NCBI GenBank assembly: GCA_038496675.1
Contig: CM076651.1
Location: 255,114-319,113, forward strand
DNA: 64,000 bases
Direction of reading: 5' to 3'
Origin: Rachycentron canadum
Lineage: Eukaryota; Chordata; Actinopteri; Carangiformes; Rachycentridae
The position numbers were made by a program, and so were the translations under genes. The notes below the pieces were generated by a model. That model was given only the letters and a program-made list of their open reading frames with translations. It searched no databases and was not told the DNA's origin. The first letter of the stretch is position 1. Each line of letters opens with the position of its first letter. Positions 1-12,817 of the stretch are shown here, one piece after another.

Positions 1-963
1 ATATATATATATATATCTTTTATTTTATATTTATTGCGTCTTTTACTTTATAATGAATAGACAATTAAAATACACAATATTTTCCTCCACCTAATGTCCA
101 GTTAAATCTTATCCCGATTTAGTCAAGAAATAAAATACACACAGCTTTTCTGTTCACGATCTCCGGTCAGGCAGGACTAGTCTTCTTCGTTCCTTCTGTG
201 ATAAAGAAACACGACCTCTCCGTCCATGCCAAATCGTCTCGCGAGATCGTAGCTGACCACGCGACCGATATCTGTGACGGTTCCCTCTTCTCATTGGTTC
301 TCTGGACACAGTTTAAACAGTAGCCCGCGGAACAGAGGGAGCTAACGGCAGCGACTGATTCCTGATGATTTCTGCTTTAAAGTTCAGAGTCTGGTGAATA
401 AAACTCATCCACAGTGAGTCAGAGTTTGATTGTTTGGAGGAGCACACTTGTGAACTTTTGTTCCTTTGGAGACGTTACAACAAAACAACCACATCTGTGT
501 AACTTGTGTAAATGATGGTTGGGGCTAATGCTAACAACAAAACCAACAGTCGTTAAAAGTGACCTTCAGCTCTCATTGACTGCAGCTGACTTGTTGTTTT
601 CTTATGGTCTGATCTGAGTTGTGTTGTGTGTGACTCACTGTACCGGTTTCACTGAGCCTGGTTACAGCTAAACAGCTTTTGTTGTGTCGGTACCAGACTC
701 CGTTCAAAAACAATCGCGTTTTCAAACTCTTTAGCTTCTCTTTTACAATCAAAAGATGGAGGCATTAAATCACGGGCAGAGACGTGCTCTCCATTGTCTC
801 CCTCCACACTGGGTTTGTTTTGTGTGTCCGTGCAGCTGGAAACATCTGCTGGGTCAAGGAGGACTATGTATAAAACATGTCATGACTCTGACTGGTCTGC
901 TGAGGATGAGGGACGTGTAGAATACGCATAGTCTGATGCTTTACTCTCTCCCAGCCAGCAGAG
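1..963. other. Upstream region of kif20b
   Basis: No gene is supported here. The window opens with a short (AT)n run (1-17). The stretch from about 290 to 420 is probably the kif20b promoter and leader, because it holds an inverted CCAAT box and a TTTAAA element. A typical acceptor (pyrimidine tract, then CAG just before the ATG at 964) suggests that at least one non-coding exon lies upstream. I cannot place the transcription start. Confidence 0.5.
291..318 (+). promoter_or_regulatory. CCAAT box plus CHR-like element, putative kif20b cell-cycle promoter
   Basis: An inverted CCAAT box (ATTGG, 293-297) is followed 14 bases later by TTTAAA (312-317). G2/M genes of the kinesin class are typically driven by NF-Y at CCAAT boxes together with a CHR element (canonical TTTGAA, with TTTAAA-type variants) bound by DREAM/MuvB. 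The arrangement fits a mitotic kinesin promoter. Both motifs are short and could occur by chance, and the spacing is shorter than in many characterised promoters. Confidence 0.35.
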
Positions 964-3900
964 ATGATGGAGTCATGTTTGGCTGGGAAGCCGGAGAGAG
1001 TTGGCCCGGTGGAGGTGGACGACATCAGGAGAGATCTGTTGGGTGAATTTGATGCTGTACCAGAAAAGGTGAGTTTCCTGTTCTGGAGCTGAGCAGGAGG
1101 AAGTTGCTGGTTTAACAGGAAGCTGTGAGTGATGTTGTTCTTCTGTTATGGTTGTGCAGGACAGTGTTCAGTCTCAGTCTGAGAACCTGCAGGTCTACCT
1201 GAGGGTTCGACCGTTCACTGTAGCTGAGAGCGGCAGTGGAGAGTCACAGGTAACAGTCACATTCACTCAGACTCATTAGCTGCAGCTAATGACTAACTGA
1301 CAAATGTTTCACTCTTATGTTACAGTCAAAACCAATAATAATCATTAGATCAATCCATAATGATGATAATGGTCAGTTGTCGCCCAGATGATGGAACATC
1401 TTCAATAACAACTCAATGACATCTCCTAATGATGTTGATGAGTGACAAGATTTGAGTTTCCTCTTGTTGTCTCTGATGGTTTTATTCTATTTCACTCAGC
1501 AGGAGTGTGTGACCATCGAGGGACTGGATACTGTATTCCTGAAGGCTCCCAGGAGCTGTCAATCAAACCGACAGAGTGAGAAGTCCCTCCCACAGACAGC
1601 ACAGAGGTTCACCTTCACACAGGTAAAATCTCACATCACCCATCTGTACCATCGCTTCAGATCTGTGGTTGAGGCTTTTAAAACAGATTTTCATGTTGTG
1701 TCCCATGTCAAGGTCTTTGGTCCTGAGGCCAGTCAGAGGAGGGTGTTTGAGGGTTCAGTCCGTGGTTTGGTGCGAGATGTTCTCGAAGGAGGAAGCAGTC
1801 TGGTCTTCACATATGGAGTCACCAACGCTGGAAAGACGTTCACATTCCTCGGTCAGAAACTTAGCATCTGTGAATGGTCCATCAGTCCTTCAATGGGAAA
1901 TTCAAACATTCTAATAATCGAGTAAAAGTGAGAAGCAGATTCTCTGAAAATTTCTTGGTTTCTATAATGTTTACTGAGCCTATAAGATGTCAGATAATAG
2001 TAAAACATGTCCTCCATGTTCAGATCCAGTTGATCTGATCTAAACTGTTCCACTGGAGAAAAAAACTGAAACTTTGACCTTTGAGATGCTACAGCCAAAA
2101 AAAAAAAAAAAAAATCAAAATTCTTGCTGATGAATTTTGTTCTTTGTCCCAGCTGAGTTAGCCTGTCTGTCTGTCTCCATCAGGTCCAGATCATGACTCA
2201 GGTCTGCTCCCCAGGTCTCTGTCAGTCATCTTCAACAGTATTGAAGGTCGCCTCTACAGCCGGAGCGACCTCAAGCCTCAGCGCTGCAGAGACTTCAGCA
2301 GACTGACCCCAGACCAGCAGGCAGCAGAGAGCAGCAGCAAGAAGAACCTACTGAGGCTGCTCAAAGAGGTCAGACAGACACACACACACACACACATCAA
2401 TCAAACCAGGCTGTAGAGTTGACTGATGTGTCTGTTTTCTCTCTGCAGGGTGACAAAAAGTCAACATTTCTTGAAGGTTAGTGACTCTGATTTGTAGCTT
2501 TAATACAAGAAACTCACTGAAAAGTTAGAGCTGTGGCTTTAACACACAGTGCTGTGTGTGTGCGTGCATGTGTAGGCTCGTCTCTCAGCTCTGACAGCAG
2601 TCTGAACAGCATCTCTGAAGCAGACAGTTTCTGTCTGGATGCCCCCTCAAACGTCCGTTTCTCTGTCTGGGTTTCATTCTGTGAGATTTACAACGACAAC
2701 ATCCATGATCTGCTGGAACAGGTAACAGACACACACCTGTTCACTGGATCTGAACTGTCCTGTTAATGATGAAACCAGTCATTCAGCTGATTGATCACCT
2801 GACTGATCTGTGACCTCAGGTTTCTGGTGGACACCAAAAGAGGACCACGCTACGTTTGTCTCAGGACATCAAAGGAAACTCCTTCATCAAAGGTGATTTC
2901 CGCAGCAGATGAGACTACTGAAGCGCTGCTGCCTCTTCAGCCTCTGGTTCAGCTGCAGTGTGTTTGTGTTGCTGTTTTAGACCTGCGCTGGGTCCAGGTG
3001 AACAGCTCTGAGGAGGCCTACAGAGTGATGAAGATTGGAAAGAAGAACCAGAGCTTCTCCTCCACCAGACTGAACCAGCTGTCCAGCAGGAGGTCAGAAC
3101 CTTCCTCATGCTCCTTATTTTAGACCTGGTTTGGGTTCAGCTGAGACCTCAATCTGATTAAGTCCAGGTCCAGTAGCAGATGGAAGAGTTTAAAGAGACA
3201 CCAGAGGTGTTTAAATCCTTTCTCTCAGCCCCATCATGAAGTGAAACAGTAGAAACACAGCCACACAGCAGCATCAGACTCTGTCCAAATTAAATCTAAA
3301 ACAGTAGAAGAGACGAATTTAAAACCAAAAGTTGTAGAGTGGGCGGAGCCTAAAAAAGGTGTGGGTAAAAGGGGCTTATACTGGGAGTTGACTATCCCTG
3401 TAAACAGTTGACTATGGTCTGTGTCCGTGTCTCTGCAGCCACAGCATCTTCTCTATCAGGATCCTCAAAGTAGACAACGTCGGAGTTCCCAGAGTCCTCG
3501 GCATCAGCGAGTAAAGCAGCAGTCCACATTTCTTCACTGTTGATCCTCAGCAAATAACGTACCGTTTGTACACACGGCAAAGTTTTCCCTCTGCAGTGAC
3601 ACGTTGTGTTGTGTGTTCAGGCTGGCTCTGTGCGACCTGGCTGGCTCAGAGCGCTGCTCTCGGACCCATAACACCGGAGAGAGACTCAAGGAGGCGGGAA
3701 ACATCAACAGCTCTCTGCTGACACTTGGGAAGTGCATCAACGCCATGAGACTCAACCAACACGCCAAGTATGCTCACACTGTGTGGGTGGGTGGGTGGTG
3801 GTGGTGGTGGGGCTTCAGTCATTGACACCAGATTCTTCTCTGCAGGTTCCAGCACCACGTTCCCTTCAGGGAGTCCAAACTGACCCACTTCCTGCAGTTC

Positions 3901-6900
3901 TTCTTCTGTGGTGCCGGCCGGGTCTCTATGGTGGTCAACATCAACCAGAATGCGTCCTGCTTCGACGAGACGCTCAATGTCCTCAAGTTCTCCGCCCTTG
4001 CACAGAAGGTCAGCACATACAGACATTAGGACAGGAAGTTCAGGTTGATCTGACCTCTGACCTCACATGTCCAAACAGCTGATCAAGAAGAACGATAACT
4101 GTAGCTGTCATTCAGGTGGTGTTGCTGAACTCGAGGCCAGTCGTCCTGGATGATGCCCCCCCGAGGTCAGCCATGGAGCTGTCCATGATCATCGATGATG
4201 CCGACCAGCGCAGAATGTCAGGGAGGGGCAGGAAAAGCTCCCTGGTGGCCTGGGAGACGACCCTGGAAGACGTGTTGGAGGATGAGGATGGTGAAGAGTG
4301 GATGGAGGAGGAGGAGGAGGAGGAGAGTGTGATGGAGGGAACTGTGCTGGAGGCAGGAGGTGAAGTGGACAGGACCATGGAGGAAGAAGAGAAGGTGATG
4401 TCTTTGTTGAGTCATGTCCACAGTACCTCTTGTCTCTTCTTCTGTTTCTTTTAAACGCATCTCTTTTTCTCCTGTTTCAGTTTTTAATGCATCTTTTCTA
4501 CTTTCCTGACAAACACGTTTGGCCATAACTCTGAATTCATAAAAGTCAAAAGGTCACAAATTAAAGGAGGATAAAAGGTCAAGGTCATGAACAGTGAAAT
4601 GTTGACTTCCACTCATAGTTGTGTGTGTGTGTGTGTGTGTAGATGGACAGGGAGGCAGCGCTGCGCTTGGTTCTGGAGGCTCAGATCAGGGAAGAGGTCA
4701 GCACTGAGTTCATGGAGCTTTTTAACAAGATGGAGAAAGACTACAGGTAATAGGCGTCGTGATCATGTGACCAAAGCATCTGAATGAGATTATTGATGTC
4801 CATAAACATCACAGATGTTCTTCTCTAACTGACCAGAAACAGTTTAATCAGATAACAATCTGTTTGTATTTAACAGGAATTCAGAACTTTATTGATGAGT
4901 AGGTTGATCGATTAGTTATCAAACAGAAAATTCTTTGACGGCTAATGTCATTATTGATTAATCATCAAATTTGTTTGTTTGGATCGTCTCTGAAAAACTG
5001 ATGGTCAAACTCTGAAACTTTGCATTTTATGGACAGAACCAATAATAAGTCAATGTGAAATAACTGGCAGGTTCATGGATCAATAACTGTTGCTGCCTCA
5101 TCAAATGTTATTTTGCTTTGTGCTCACTATGGTAACAGCAAGAGTCACATGACCAGACAGTTTTATCAGGATGTCAAATGGTAATGATCGTGTGTGTTTG
5201 TGTGTCAGTGATCGTCTGGAGAAAGAGAGGGAGATCCTGGAGGAACGAGCGGAGAGAAGAGTAGAGATCCTGAAGAACCTGGTCAGCAGAACGGTCAACC
5301 AGTCGGCCGTCAGCGCAGACGACAACAAGGTGATGACACTTTTCTTCCGTTATCAGGTTGACCTGGTGTTTTAAACATTGATTTATATACGCCTGTAGCC
5401 TATTGATGTAGTTGGATTGTAGGCGATGAACGTTATACCCCTAATCCTTTTCCATTGTCAACAGTCAGTCTGACTCAGATTGGGGCTGCCTACAGACTGC
5501 ATCGTGCTAATGAATGAATTAACTAATGACCTTGTGGTGATTGGTCATCAGGAGGAGCAGGTGGCTCTGTTGGAGGGAATCCTCGGATCAATGACTGAAG
5601 ACCTGGAGAAGATCAGAGAGGATGCTCAGAGTGTTCACCGTTGTCTGACTGAGCAAACACACACTGCAGGTACACAAACACTGCAGGTACACAGAGTTCA
5701 CGTGACTTTGACCTTTGACCCCTGTCTGTTGCATTGCAGAGCTGGAGGCAATGCGACTGGAGAAGCAGCAGTCACATGACCGACTGCAGGAAGTCAGAGA
5801 GGTATTGTAGAGTCCCTGTCTTCTTCTCTGGTGTCACATGGGGGCTTCTCTGCTTCTCTATCTGAGACTCTGGACCCTGTACGGTGTTATGCACTGCACT
5901 CTGATTGGACAATAGCTCTGTTGTTGTTTTTGTCCAGAGCCTCGAGCAGCAGCGACAGAAGTCATCAGAGCTGATGGAGATCTGTCAGCAGAAAGACATC
6001 ATCATCAACAAACTCCAGGCCGCCATGGATGCCACTGCGGAGAACGCCACCAGAGATGTACACACTTCCTGTTGATCTAAGATGAAACCATTAATCTATC
6101 ATTCAATTAGTCAATTTTATTACAACAGTGATCATTATTCTCTGTCCTTTTTAAAAACTGAATAAACCCATAATAATGATAATATATAAAGATGCACAGA
6201 ACCAGTCTGACCTCTGACCTTTGACCTGTGGATGTTCCTTCTCTCAGAGAGCGCTGGTGGAGTCGATCAGGTTGGAGCTGCTGGAGCTTCAACAGACCTA
6301 CCACCGCCTTGGGGGAGAGGAGGAGAGCAGGAAACGCCAGCATGACAATCTGGATGACGAGAAGAGAGGAGGACCAGCCAAGAAGAGAGGTGGGAGGGGG
6401 AGGAGGAATGAAGATTTGTTCTCCATCCATCCATTATGTATACTGCTTGTCTGTCAGTATGTGGGGCGAGAGCCAATCCCAGCCCCCCACACTGGGCGAG
6501 GGCGGGGTCTCACCTGGACGGGTCAGCGGTCTGTCACAGGGCTGAGAAAGAGACACAACCAGTCACTCACATTCAGGCCTACGGGTAATTTAGAGTCACC
6601 AGTTAACCTGCAGGGCTTTTGGATTTTTTTCTTCAACTTCTTAATCACATTCTCAATCTCATTTGGTCCTCTTCACTCAGTGGTTCTGGAGGAGGAGATT
6701 TGGAGGCTTCAGGAGGAGAATGACAAGAAGGAGGAGACCATCCTCCAGCTAAAAGAGAGGGAGGAGGAGGTGGAAAAGGAGAGGTCCAGGCTGGAGGAGG
6801 AGCTGAGGAGACAGGAGGAGGAGGTGGAGGAGTTAAAGAAGGAGCAGGTTTTGCTGGAGCAGAAGGTGCAGCAGCTGACAGGTAGGAGGTGAACCTCCAC

Positions 6901-9900
6901 ACAGGTGATTTATGTGGCCAGAAGTATGTGGACGCCCAGTGATTTGCATAACAGTGACAGTGCCTGGATGTGTCTACTTACTTTAGGCCACATGTTTGTG
7001 AAGACGTGACCACACATGGAAAAGCTAAATATTGAGATTGAGTAAAAGAACTGCAGCTCTGCTGTCTGACCCCCCCCAGATCTGGACGAGTGTCCAAACT
7101 GCGTCTCAGTGTTTTTGTCTCTGGAGTCTGAGCAGAGGGAAACGTCCAGACTGACGAAGGAGAACAAAGCTCTGGTTAACGGCATCTTCCAGCTGCAGAC
7201 AGAGGTGCTGCTCTTCTTCTACATCTGTGTCACAACAGCTGGATTAAACCCTTCACAGTTGGTTTAGTGGTGTTCAGTCCAGTTTAACCCACAAACATTT
7301 AATATCAGTAGAACTGTCACTACAGAGGAGAGTTAGTGTGTTTGGGGCCCTAAGTAAATCAACTGTTTGTTGTTGTTGTTACTCTCCAGGTAACTGGTCT
7401 CCACAAGCAGCTCAAAGAGAAGACTGACAGGTCTGACAGCCTATCAGAGCAGCTCAACAGCACAGAGACCCGCCTCCTAGACATGCAGAACCAATCAGAG
7501 GAGAAGACCAAAACTATCAACAGTCTGACAGAAGTGGTGGAGAATCTGAGGCAGGAAGTCAAGGTCCTTCCTCTTTGATTTGTTGCGTTGGTGGAGAGTC
7601 CATCAGTTCTTCGTTACCAATGACCAGTTATTGACTGTTTCAGGAGGAGGAGGGGCGGAGCAGCAGCAGCAGTGTTTTCCACGCTGCCATGGAGCAGCTG
7701 AAGAAGGAGAGTGAGGCAGCTCTGCAGAGCTCGGCTCAGAAATCACAACAGATCCAGGACCTGCAGAGGGAAACCATTCGACTAGAGACGACTCTGACTC
7801 ACAGGTCTGATCCCCGATCAATGCCGATCCCATCGTCCACTGTCAATACACATTAACTTATCAAACGCCTCTCCTTGTGTCCCTGGCTCCTTCTGTCCTC
7901 TCTTCTCTGTCCTCGTCTACTTCTCTTCTCTCTCCTACGTCCCTGTCTCCTTCTTACCTCTGTCATTGTCTCCTCTCCTCTTGCCTTGACTCCTGGCCTC
8001 TCCTGCAGTAATAACAGGTGTGTTGAGCTCACAGAGGAGTTGGCAAATCAGAAGACAAAATTCTCCCACCTGAGGGCGGAGCTTGAGTCAGAGGGAGGAG
8101 TTCTGCGAGGGAGACTGGAGGAGATGGAGAGATTGGAGGAGAGGAGGAGAGAGGAGGAGAGAGAGAAACAAGGTGAGAAGATCAGTGAAACTGACCTCAT
8201 GTTAACACGGAGAGCGACGATGAGGAGGCTGACTCTTCCTCACATCATCCTCTCTCCTTTTGACTGGGTCTAACAAGCTCTTCCTCTGTGGTGGTGTCAT
8301 GGTGCTCCTGTTGTGTGTTGATCAGAGCTGCAGCGAGTCCTGATGGAGAAGGAGGTGCTGGTAGAGGAGACTCACAGACAGGTGGAGAATCTGAGACAAG
8401 GTAACACCACCATTGATGATGATGATGATGATGGTGATGGTGATGATGAGTGTGATGATGAGTATTTCGTGACTGTTCCTTCTGTCAGAGCTGGAGCGCC
8501 TGAAGGAGGAGCTGCAGAGGAGGGAGGAGGAGGAGAAAGAGAACAGAGTGGTGGAGGAGAGGAAGGTATCGGTGGTGGAGGAGCTGAAGGAGGAGATCAA
8601 GAGATTCCAGGAAAGGAGGGGGAGACGACCAGAGGAGGAGGGGGGGAGGGGCAGAAGGAGGAGGAGCAGAGAGTTTGAAGCTGTGAAGAGAGAGATGGAG
8701 AGACTACAGAGGCTGAAGGAGGAGAGAGAGAACGACAAACAGGTGCGTTCACCTGATCATTTACATCAGTTTAAAAAGTGACACAAGAGCCACAAGATAA
8801 AATCTGTGGGTCCCTGACAGCAAAGGGACCGGACCAGACCAGACCAGAACGGACCAGACCGGACCAGAACAAACCAGAACGGACCAGACCGGACCAAACC
8901 AGACCGGACCGGAACAAACCAGACCGGACCGGACCAAACCAGACCGGACCAGAACAAACCAGACCGGACCAGAACAAACCAGACCGGACAAGACCGGACC
9001 AGACCAGACCAGAACGGACCAGACCGGAACAAACCAGACCAGACCAGAACAGACCAGAACAAACCAGACCAGAACAGACCGGAACAAACCAGAACAGAAC
9101 GGACCAGACCGGAACAAACCAGAACATACTGGACCAGACCAGACCAGAACAGACCAGAACAAACCAGACCGGACCAGAACAGACCAGAACAAACCAGACC
9201 AGACCGGAACAAACCAGAACAGTGGACCAGACCAGAACAGAACGGACCAGACCAGAACAAACCAGACCGGACCAGACCAGACCAGAACGGACCAGACCGG
9301 AACAAACCAGAACAGACTGGACCAGACCAGAACAGAACAGACCAGACCAGACCAGACCAGAACAAACCAGACCAGACCAGACCAGACCAGAACGGACCAG
9401 ACCGGAACAAACCAGAACAGACTGGACCAGACCAGAACAGAACAGACCAGAACGGACCAGACCAGAACAAACCAGAACAAACCAGAACAAACCAGAACAA
9501 ACCAGACCAGAACTGACTGGACCAGAACTGGCCAGACCAGAACAGACCAGAACCTGAAGGTCAGAGACTGAAACCAGAGGAGGAGGAAAGTTGTTTTTAA
9601 GTAAACACCAAACTGATCAACTTATTGATTAGTGTGTTTTTTTTGTGTGTGTTTGTTTGTGTGTTTGTGTGTGTGTCCCCTAAGCAGGACGTTTGTGTTT
9701 CTCCTTTGAGGTCCAACATGGCCGACAAGAAGAAAACCCCCAAAACAACCGGGAGGAAGAGGAAGAGCTGTGAGGTAGAGGTGTGTACCTGTTGATTACA
9801 TCAGACTAATGTCATCATACAAGGAAGTTACACCTGCCTGTGTCTGTGTGTGTCAGGACCTGGTGTCCAGTGAGAATAAGAGGAACAGAGTGCGAGGTCA

Positions 9901-10852
9901 GACTCGGACCAACAGACAGGTGAGAGGTCAGAGCTCAGACTGAATGTGAACACAGCAGTGATGAGGTCACTGACTCGCTCTTCTTCTGTGGTGCAGGAGA
10001 AGAGAGACGGGACCCTGCAGAGGATCGGAGAGCTGATCCACAGCTCACCCTCCATCCTGGGCAGCAAAGGTCAGTGACGATCAACCAGCTACAGAGCCGG
10101 GGATTGATTGATCTGAGGTTCGGGGGGGATATATATTACTGTCAGACTATATTGAGAAGTAAGTGAAATGTTGTTGCTAGGCAACTGATTAACGTCACCA
10201 TGTGGTTGCTTATATTTTTATATTTATGTCTGTCAGTCATAACAGTCAGGTGTTTGTACTTGTGTTGTGTAAATATAAATAAACTGTAAATTTTAGCTCT
10301 CATCTAATCCCCCCCCCCACTCCTCCCTTCTCCCTCTGCAGCTAAAACCATCATCGGTCTGGTCAGTGGACACTCGGTGGAGGAGACGGTTACCACAGCA
10401 ACCAAAACCCGAAGAGGACGGAAGAAGCTTTTCAAGACAGACACCTCAACTCCACTGCAGGACTCTCCACACATGGTAAGACGGCCATTTTGAATCACAC
10501 GGTCTGCACCAGGTGAAGGAAGATGACATCACTGCTCATGAAGCAGCTTCTCTGGGAAATTATGTTGCCCACAGTTTGAACTCTGGTCACATGACTGAGT
10601 GTGTGTGAGCCATGTGCTGCAGGGATTTACAAAGCTGAAGCAGAAACTCAGTGATGTTCCTGTTGCAACCAGAGGAAATGCTCCAGTGTAGATCAGCTGA
10701 CAGGAAACAGTCCTCGGGCGCCACCACCCCCTAGCTGTTTGTGTGATGACAGGTTTGTGTCTGTGCAGACGTCTGCAGGAGCGGAGGAGGAGAAGGAGAG
10801 CGACCACGCCACCATCAGGAGACAGCTGCGCTCCAAAACCTGCAGGAAATGA
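964..10852 (+). CDS. kif20b: Kinesin-like protein KIF20B (MPP1/MPHOSPH1), 31 coding exons
   Basis: Plus-end-directed kinesin-6 motor acting at the spindle midzone and in cytokinesis. Exons: 964-1068, 1160-1249, 1503-1622, 1713-1851, 2184-2368, 2449-2476, 2576-2721, 2820-2892, 2981-3092, 3439-3510, 3621-3767, 3846-4008, 4116-4394, 4643-4746, 5209-5329, 5552-5669, 5740-5801, 5938-6057, 6248-6389, 6681-6881, 7080-7204, 7390-7563, 7644-7804, 8009-8172, 8326-8400, 8489-8742, 9688-9780, 9857-9919, 9997-10069, 10342-10475, 10769-10852. All phases agree and give 1,308 codons plus stop. The motor (about residues 48-460) has P-loop GVTNAGKT (140-147), switch I SSRSH (330-334) and switch II DLAGSE (362-367). 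An acidic neck follows, then a long Glu/Arg-rich coiled coil, then a basic tail. The tail motifs SSPSILGSKAK and a C-terminal SDHATIRRQLRSKT recall the KIF20B tail and separate it from KIF20A. It is shorter than the roughly 1,800-residue mammalian protein, mainly in the coiled coil. It converges on the slc16a12-like gene. Confidence 0.93.
6422..6614 (-). repeat. Dispersed teleost repeat in kif20b intron 19
   Basis: The piece has a CCATCCATCCATTATG start, a GAGCCAATCCCAGCC core and a GGTAATTTAGAGTCACC end. These are hallmarks, from memory, of a very common fish interspersed repeat seen here in reverse orientation. It fills most of the intron between exons 19 and 20. A more degraded copy lies at 37268-37400 on the opposite strand. 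I do not know its formal class. Confidence 0.6.
8826..9553. repeat. Pentamer-based minisatellite, kif20b intron 26
   Basis: About 730 bp built from 5-bp words such as ACCAG, ACCGG, AACAG and AACAA, arranged in higher-order blocks of 10-40 bp. The + strand is purine/C rich and almost free of T. Because the period is 5 and stop triplets are nearly absent, long open frames run through it in several frames on both strands. It lies inside the 945-bp intron between exons 26 (ends 8742) and 27 (starts 9688). A TGA in the frame continuing from exon 26 (about 8779) precedes it, so it is not read as kif20b protein. Confidence 0.9.
10173..10185. promoter_or_regulatory. RFX X-box-like palindrome in kif20b intron 29
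   Basis: GTTGCTAGGCAAC reads on the other strand as GTTGCC-T-AGCAAC. That matches the RFX consensus GTNRCC-N(0-3)-RGYAAC. RFX factors drive ciliary and cell-cycle genes. Its position between exons 29 and 30 would make it an intronic site; there is no evidence of use. Confidence 0.35.
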
Positions 10853-10961
10853 CCTCATCTGTAAAACTATGCTGTAAGAGATGCCTTTTAAACTTCAGTC
10901 TGAAGTTTGTTTTTAAGAGACTGATGATGTTTGATTTTAGGACCTTTTTGTTGCTGGGGTC

Positions 10962-10967
10962 AATAAA
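10962..10967 (+). terminator. kif20b polyadenylation signal
   Basis: AATAAA lies 110 bases after the TGA stop (10850-10852) and is the first canonical hexamer downstream. It implies a short 3' UTR. Confidence 0.7.
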
Positions 10968-10989
10968 ATGCTGAGAAACTTTTTCACTT

Positions 10990-12815
10990 TCTAAAAAATA
11001 AAAACAATTCCCCGCCTCCCACTCTGCTTCAGTTTACTGCTACGGTGGCTGAGAAGGGGCAAACGCTGAAACACCACAAACACAGAAACTAGAATCAAAA
11101 GATTAATCACACGATTTATCACCTGTACAGATTTTTAATTGTTAAATGAAAGCGAAGGATTCAGTGACGTCAGTTTGATTTATAGAAACGTGGCTCTGTC
11201 TGCCTCCAGCAGCTGCTTTCACTTTATACAGCATTTGAAACTGCATCAAAGCTTCAGTCTGAGCTACAAGTCTTCAACTAAACTTTATATACAATTAACA
11301 TTTAAAACGACCCCGTCTTAGTGAAGTGATGAGTTTGACAAAGAAAAATCTAGAATAACAGCAGAGTTATAACATATAAAAATAGGAAACATGGACTTCA
11401 ACAGAATGTTCCTTTAATTAAGCCACATGAACAATAAACACTCATGTTTTTGTTTCCTGAAGGAGGTTTGTAACAATTACAAGAAAACTTTTATTTTCTG
11501 TAAATGTTCTAATGTAGAACAGCAGCTTCTGTCACTCAGGTGAACAGGTGAATTCTTCTTTAAAGGCCCATAGGCAGATGTTAATAGTCAGTGAATACAT
11601 CTTTTTATGGATATCAACACAGATAAAACACTGGAGAAGTTAAAATATGGACCTTTTAAAAGTGTCACATTTTCATTGACTGGAGACGGTTGAACAGAAG
11701 ATTTCTCTCCTCTTTCTTCTCCCCATTCTTCTCAACTCTTATTCAAAGTTCATCAGACAAGTGATTTAGTTCTTCTGTTCATCAATACCTGATTTAAAAC
11801 CCATTATCTTTGTTTGTCTGACTGTTACTGGAAACATAATCATCATCATAGTATTATCTCCACTCACACTTTGGTAAAATGAGTTCAAGTTCTGATTGAC
11901 TTGTTAATAAAACTGATAAATCAATAGCTGATATATCAATAACTGTCTGACTTGTTTAACACTAAATATGTAAAATCAGCGTGGTGCATTCAGGGACAGC
12001 TCATGGATCAGTCAGTCCATTGAGTTGAACCTGTGACTGGTGCTTTAATGAGACGCAGCTCTACGCCGCCCTCTGCTGGACAACAGGCACCTGTCATTAC
12101 AATGAAAAATAATTCAGTTAAAGACAAAAAGCTAAATAATTGTCCAGTTTATTAGGAACAGCTCACACAGAGGAGTCAGTCTGACCAACAGTTTGTGTTG
12201 ATTCACCTCCTCCTTCGCTACAGTTTCTATTGTCTCTCTAATGTCAATAAAAACAATAACTGTTTTAATTGTGTCAATCTGAACATAGAAATATCTCCTG
12301 TGGTTGTTGCCCACAACTAAACAAAACTGAATCCATCTGTCAAGGCATCATGGGAGTTGTAGTTCCCAAAGTTTGAACATCACTCCAAACTCAATGTTAC
12401 AGATACTAAAAGCAGCTACATGTCAATTATCTGGGTTTCATCATCGTGGAAACTTTGACTTTGAAACTTTATCCTCAATTAATGTGGACAGACGTCCACT
12501 AATTTTCACTGCAGCTCAACCAGTGTTTAATTCATTCATTTAATTTTTGTTTTAATTCATATTTTTCTAGTGTGAGCAGCTGCCTGTGTCAGCCTGTAAC
12601 AGGAAGTCAGACTTCCTGTTTGACTAAAACTGTCTCAGGCTTCTCTCCTGTTGCTACAAAATATGAATAAAATAAAATACAAAATTAGTGATAATTAGTA
12701 AAACTCGGTGTTTTTAATTCTTATATTGAAAACCTTTGACTGGTTTTCATTTGATTGGAACCTGGCTCGTCCAATCATAGCCCTCGTCACCGTCTCCGGT
12801 CATCTTTGGCGTCAA
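10990..12815. other. Intergenic / 3' UTR region between convergent genes
   Basis: No coding exon is recognised. The right part is expected to hold the 3' UTR of the - strand transporter gene. A TTTATT at 12148-12153 (AATAAA on the - strand) is a candidate polyadenylation signal about 670 bases beyond its stop. The remainder is AT-rich unique sequence without obvious repeats. Confidence 0.5.
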
Positions 12816-12817
12816 GT

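Noticed and set aside
178..264. A short - strand frame ending at TAG (about 180) with an AATAAA on the - strand near position 35
   Set aside because: It looks like the 3' end of a divergent gene, but the frame is under 30 codons before a stop and would have to cross the kif20b promoter; chance is more likely.
6645..6902. Pro/Ser-rich - strand frames opposite kif20b exon 20
   Set aside because: They are the reverse of a Glu-rich coiled-coil exon whose + strand frame is in phase with its neighbours.
8761..9557. Four open frames of about 240-260 codons through the minisatellite (one + and three -)
   Set aside because: They arise from a 5-bp repeat without stop triplets, lie wholly inside a kif20b intron and have no protein features.
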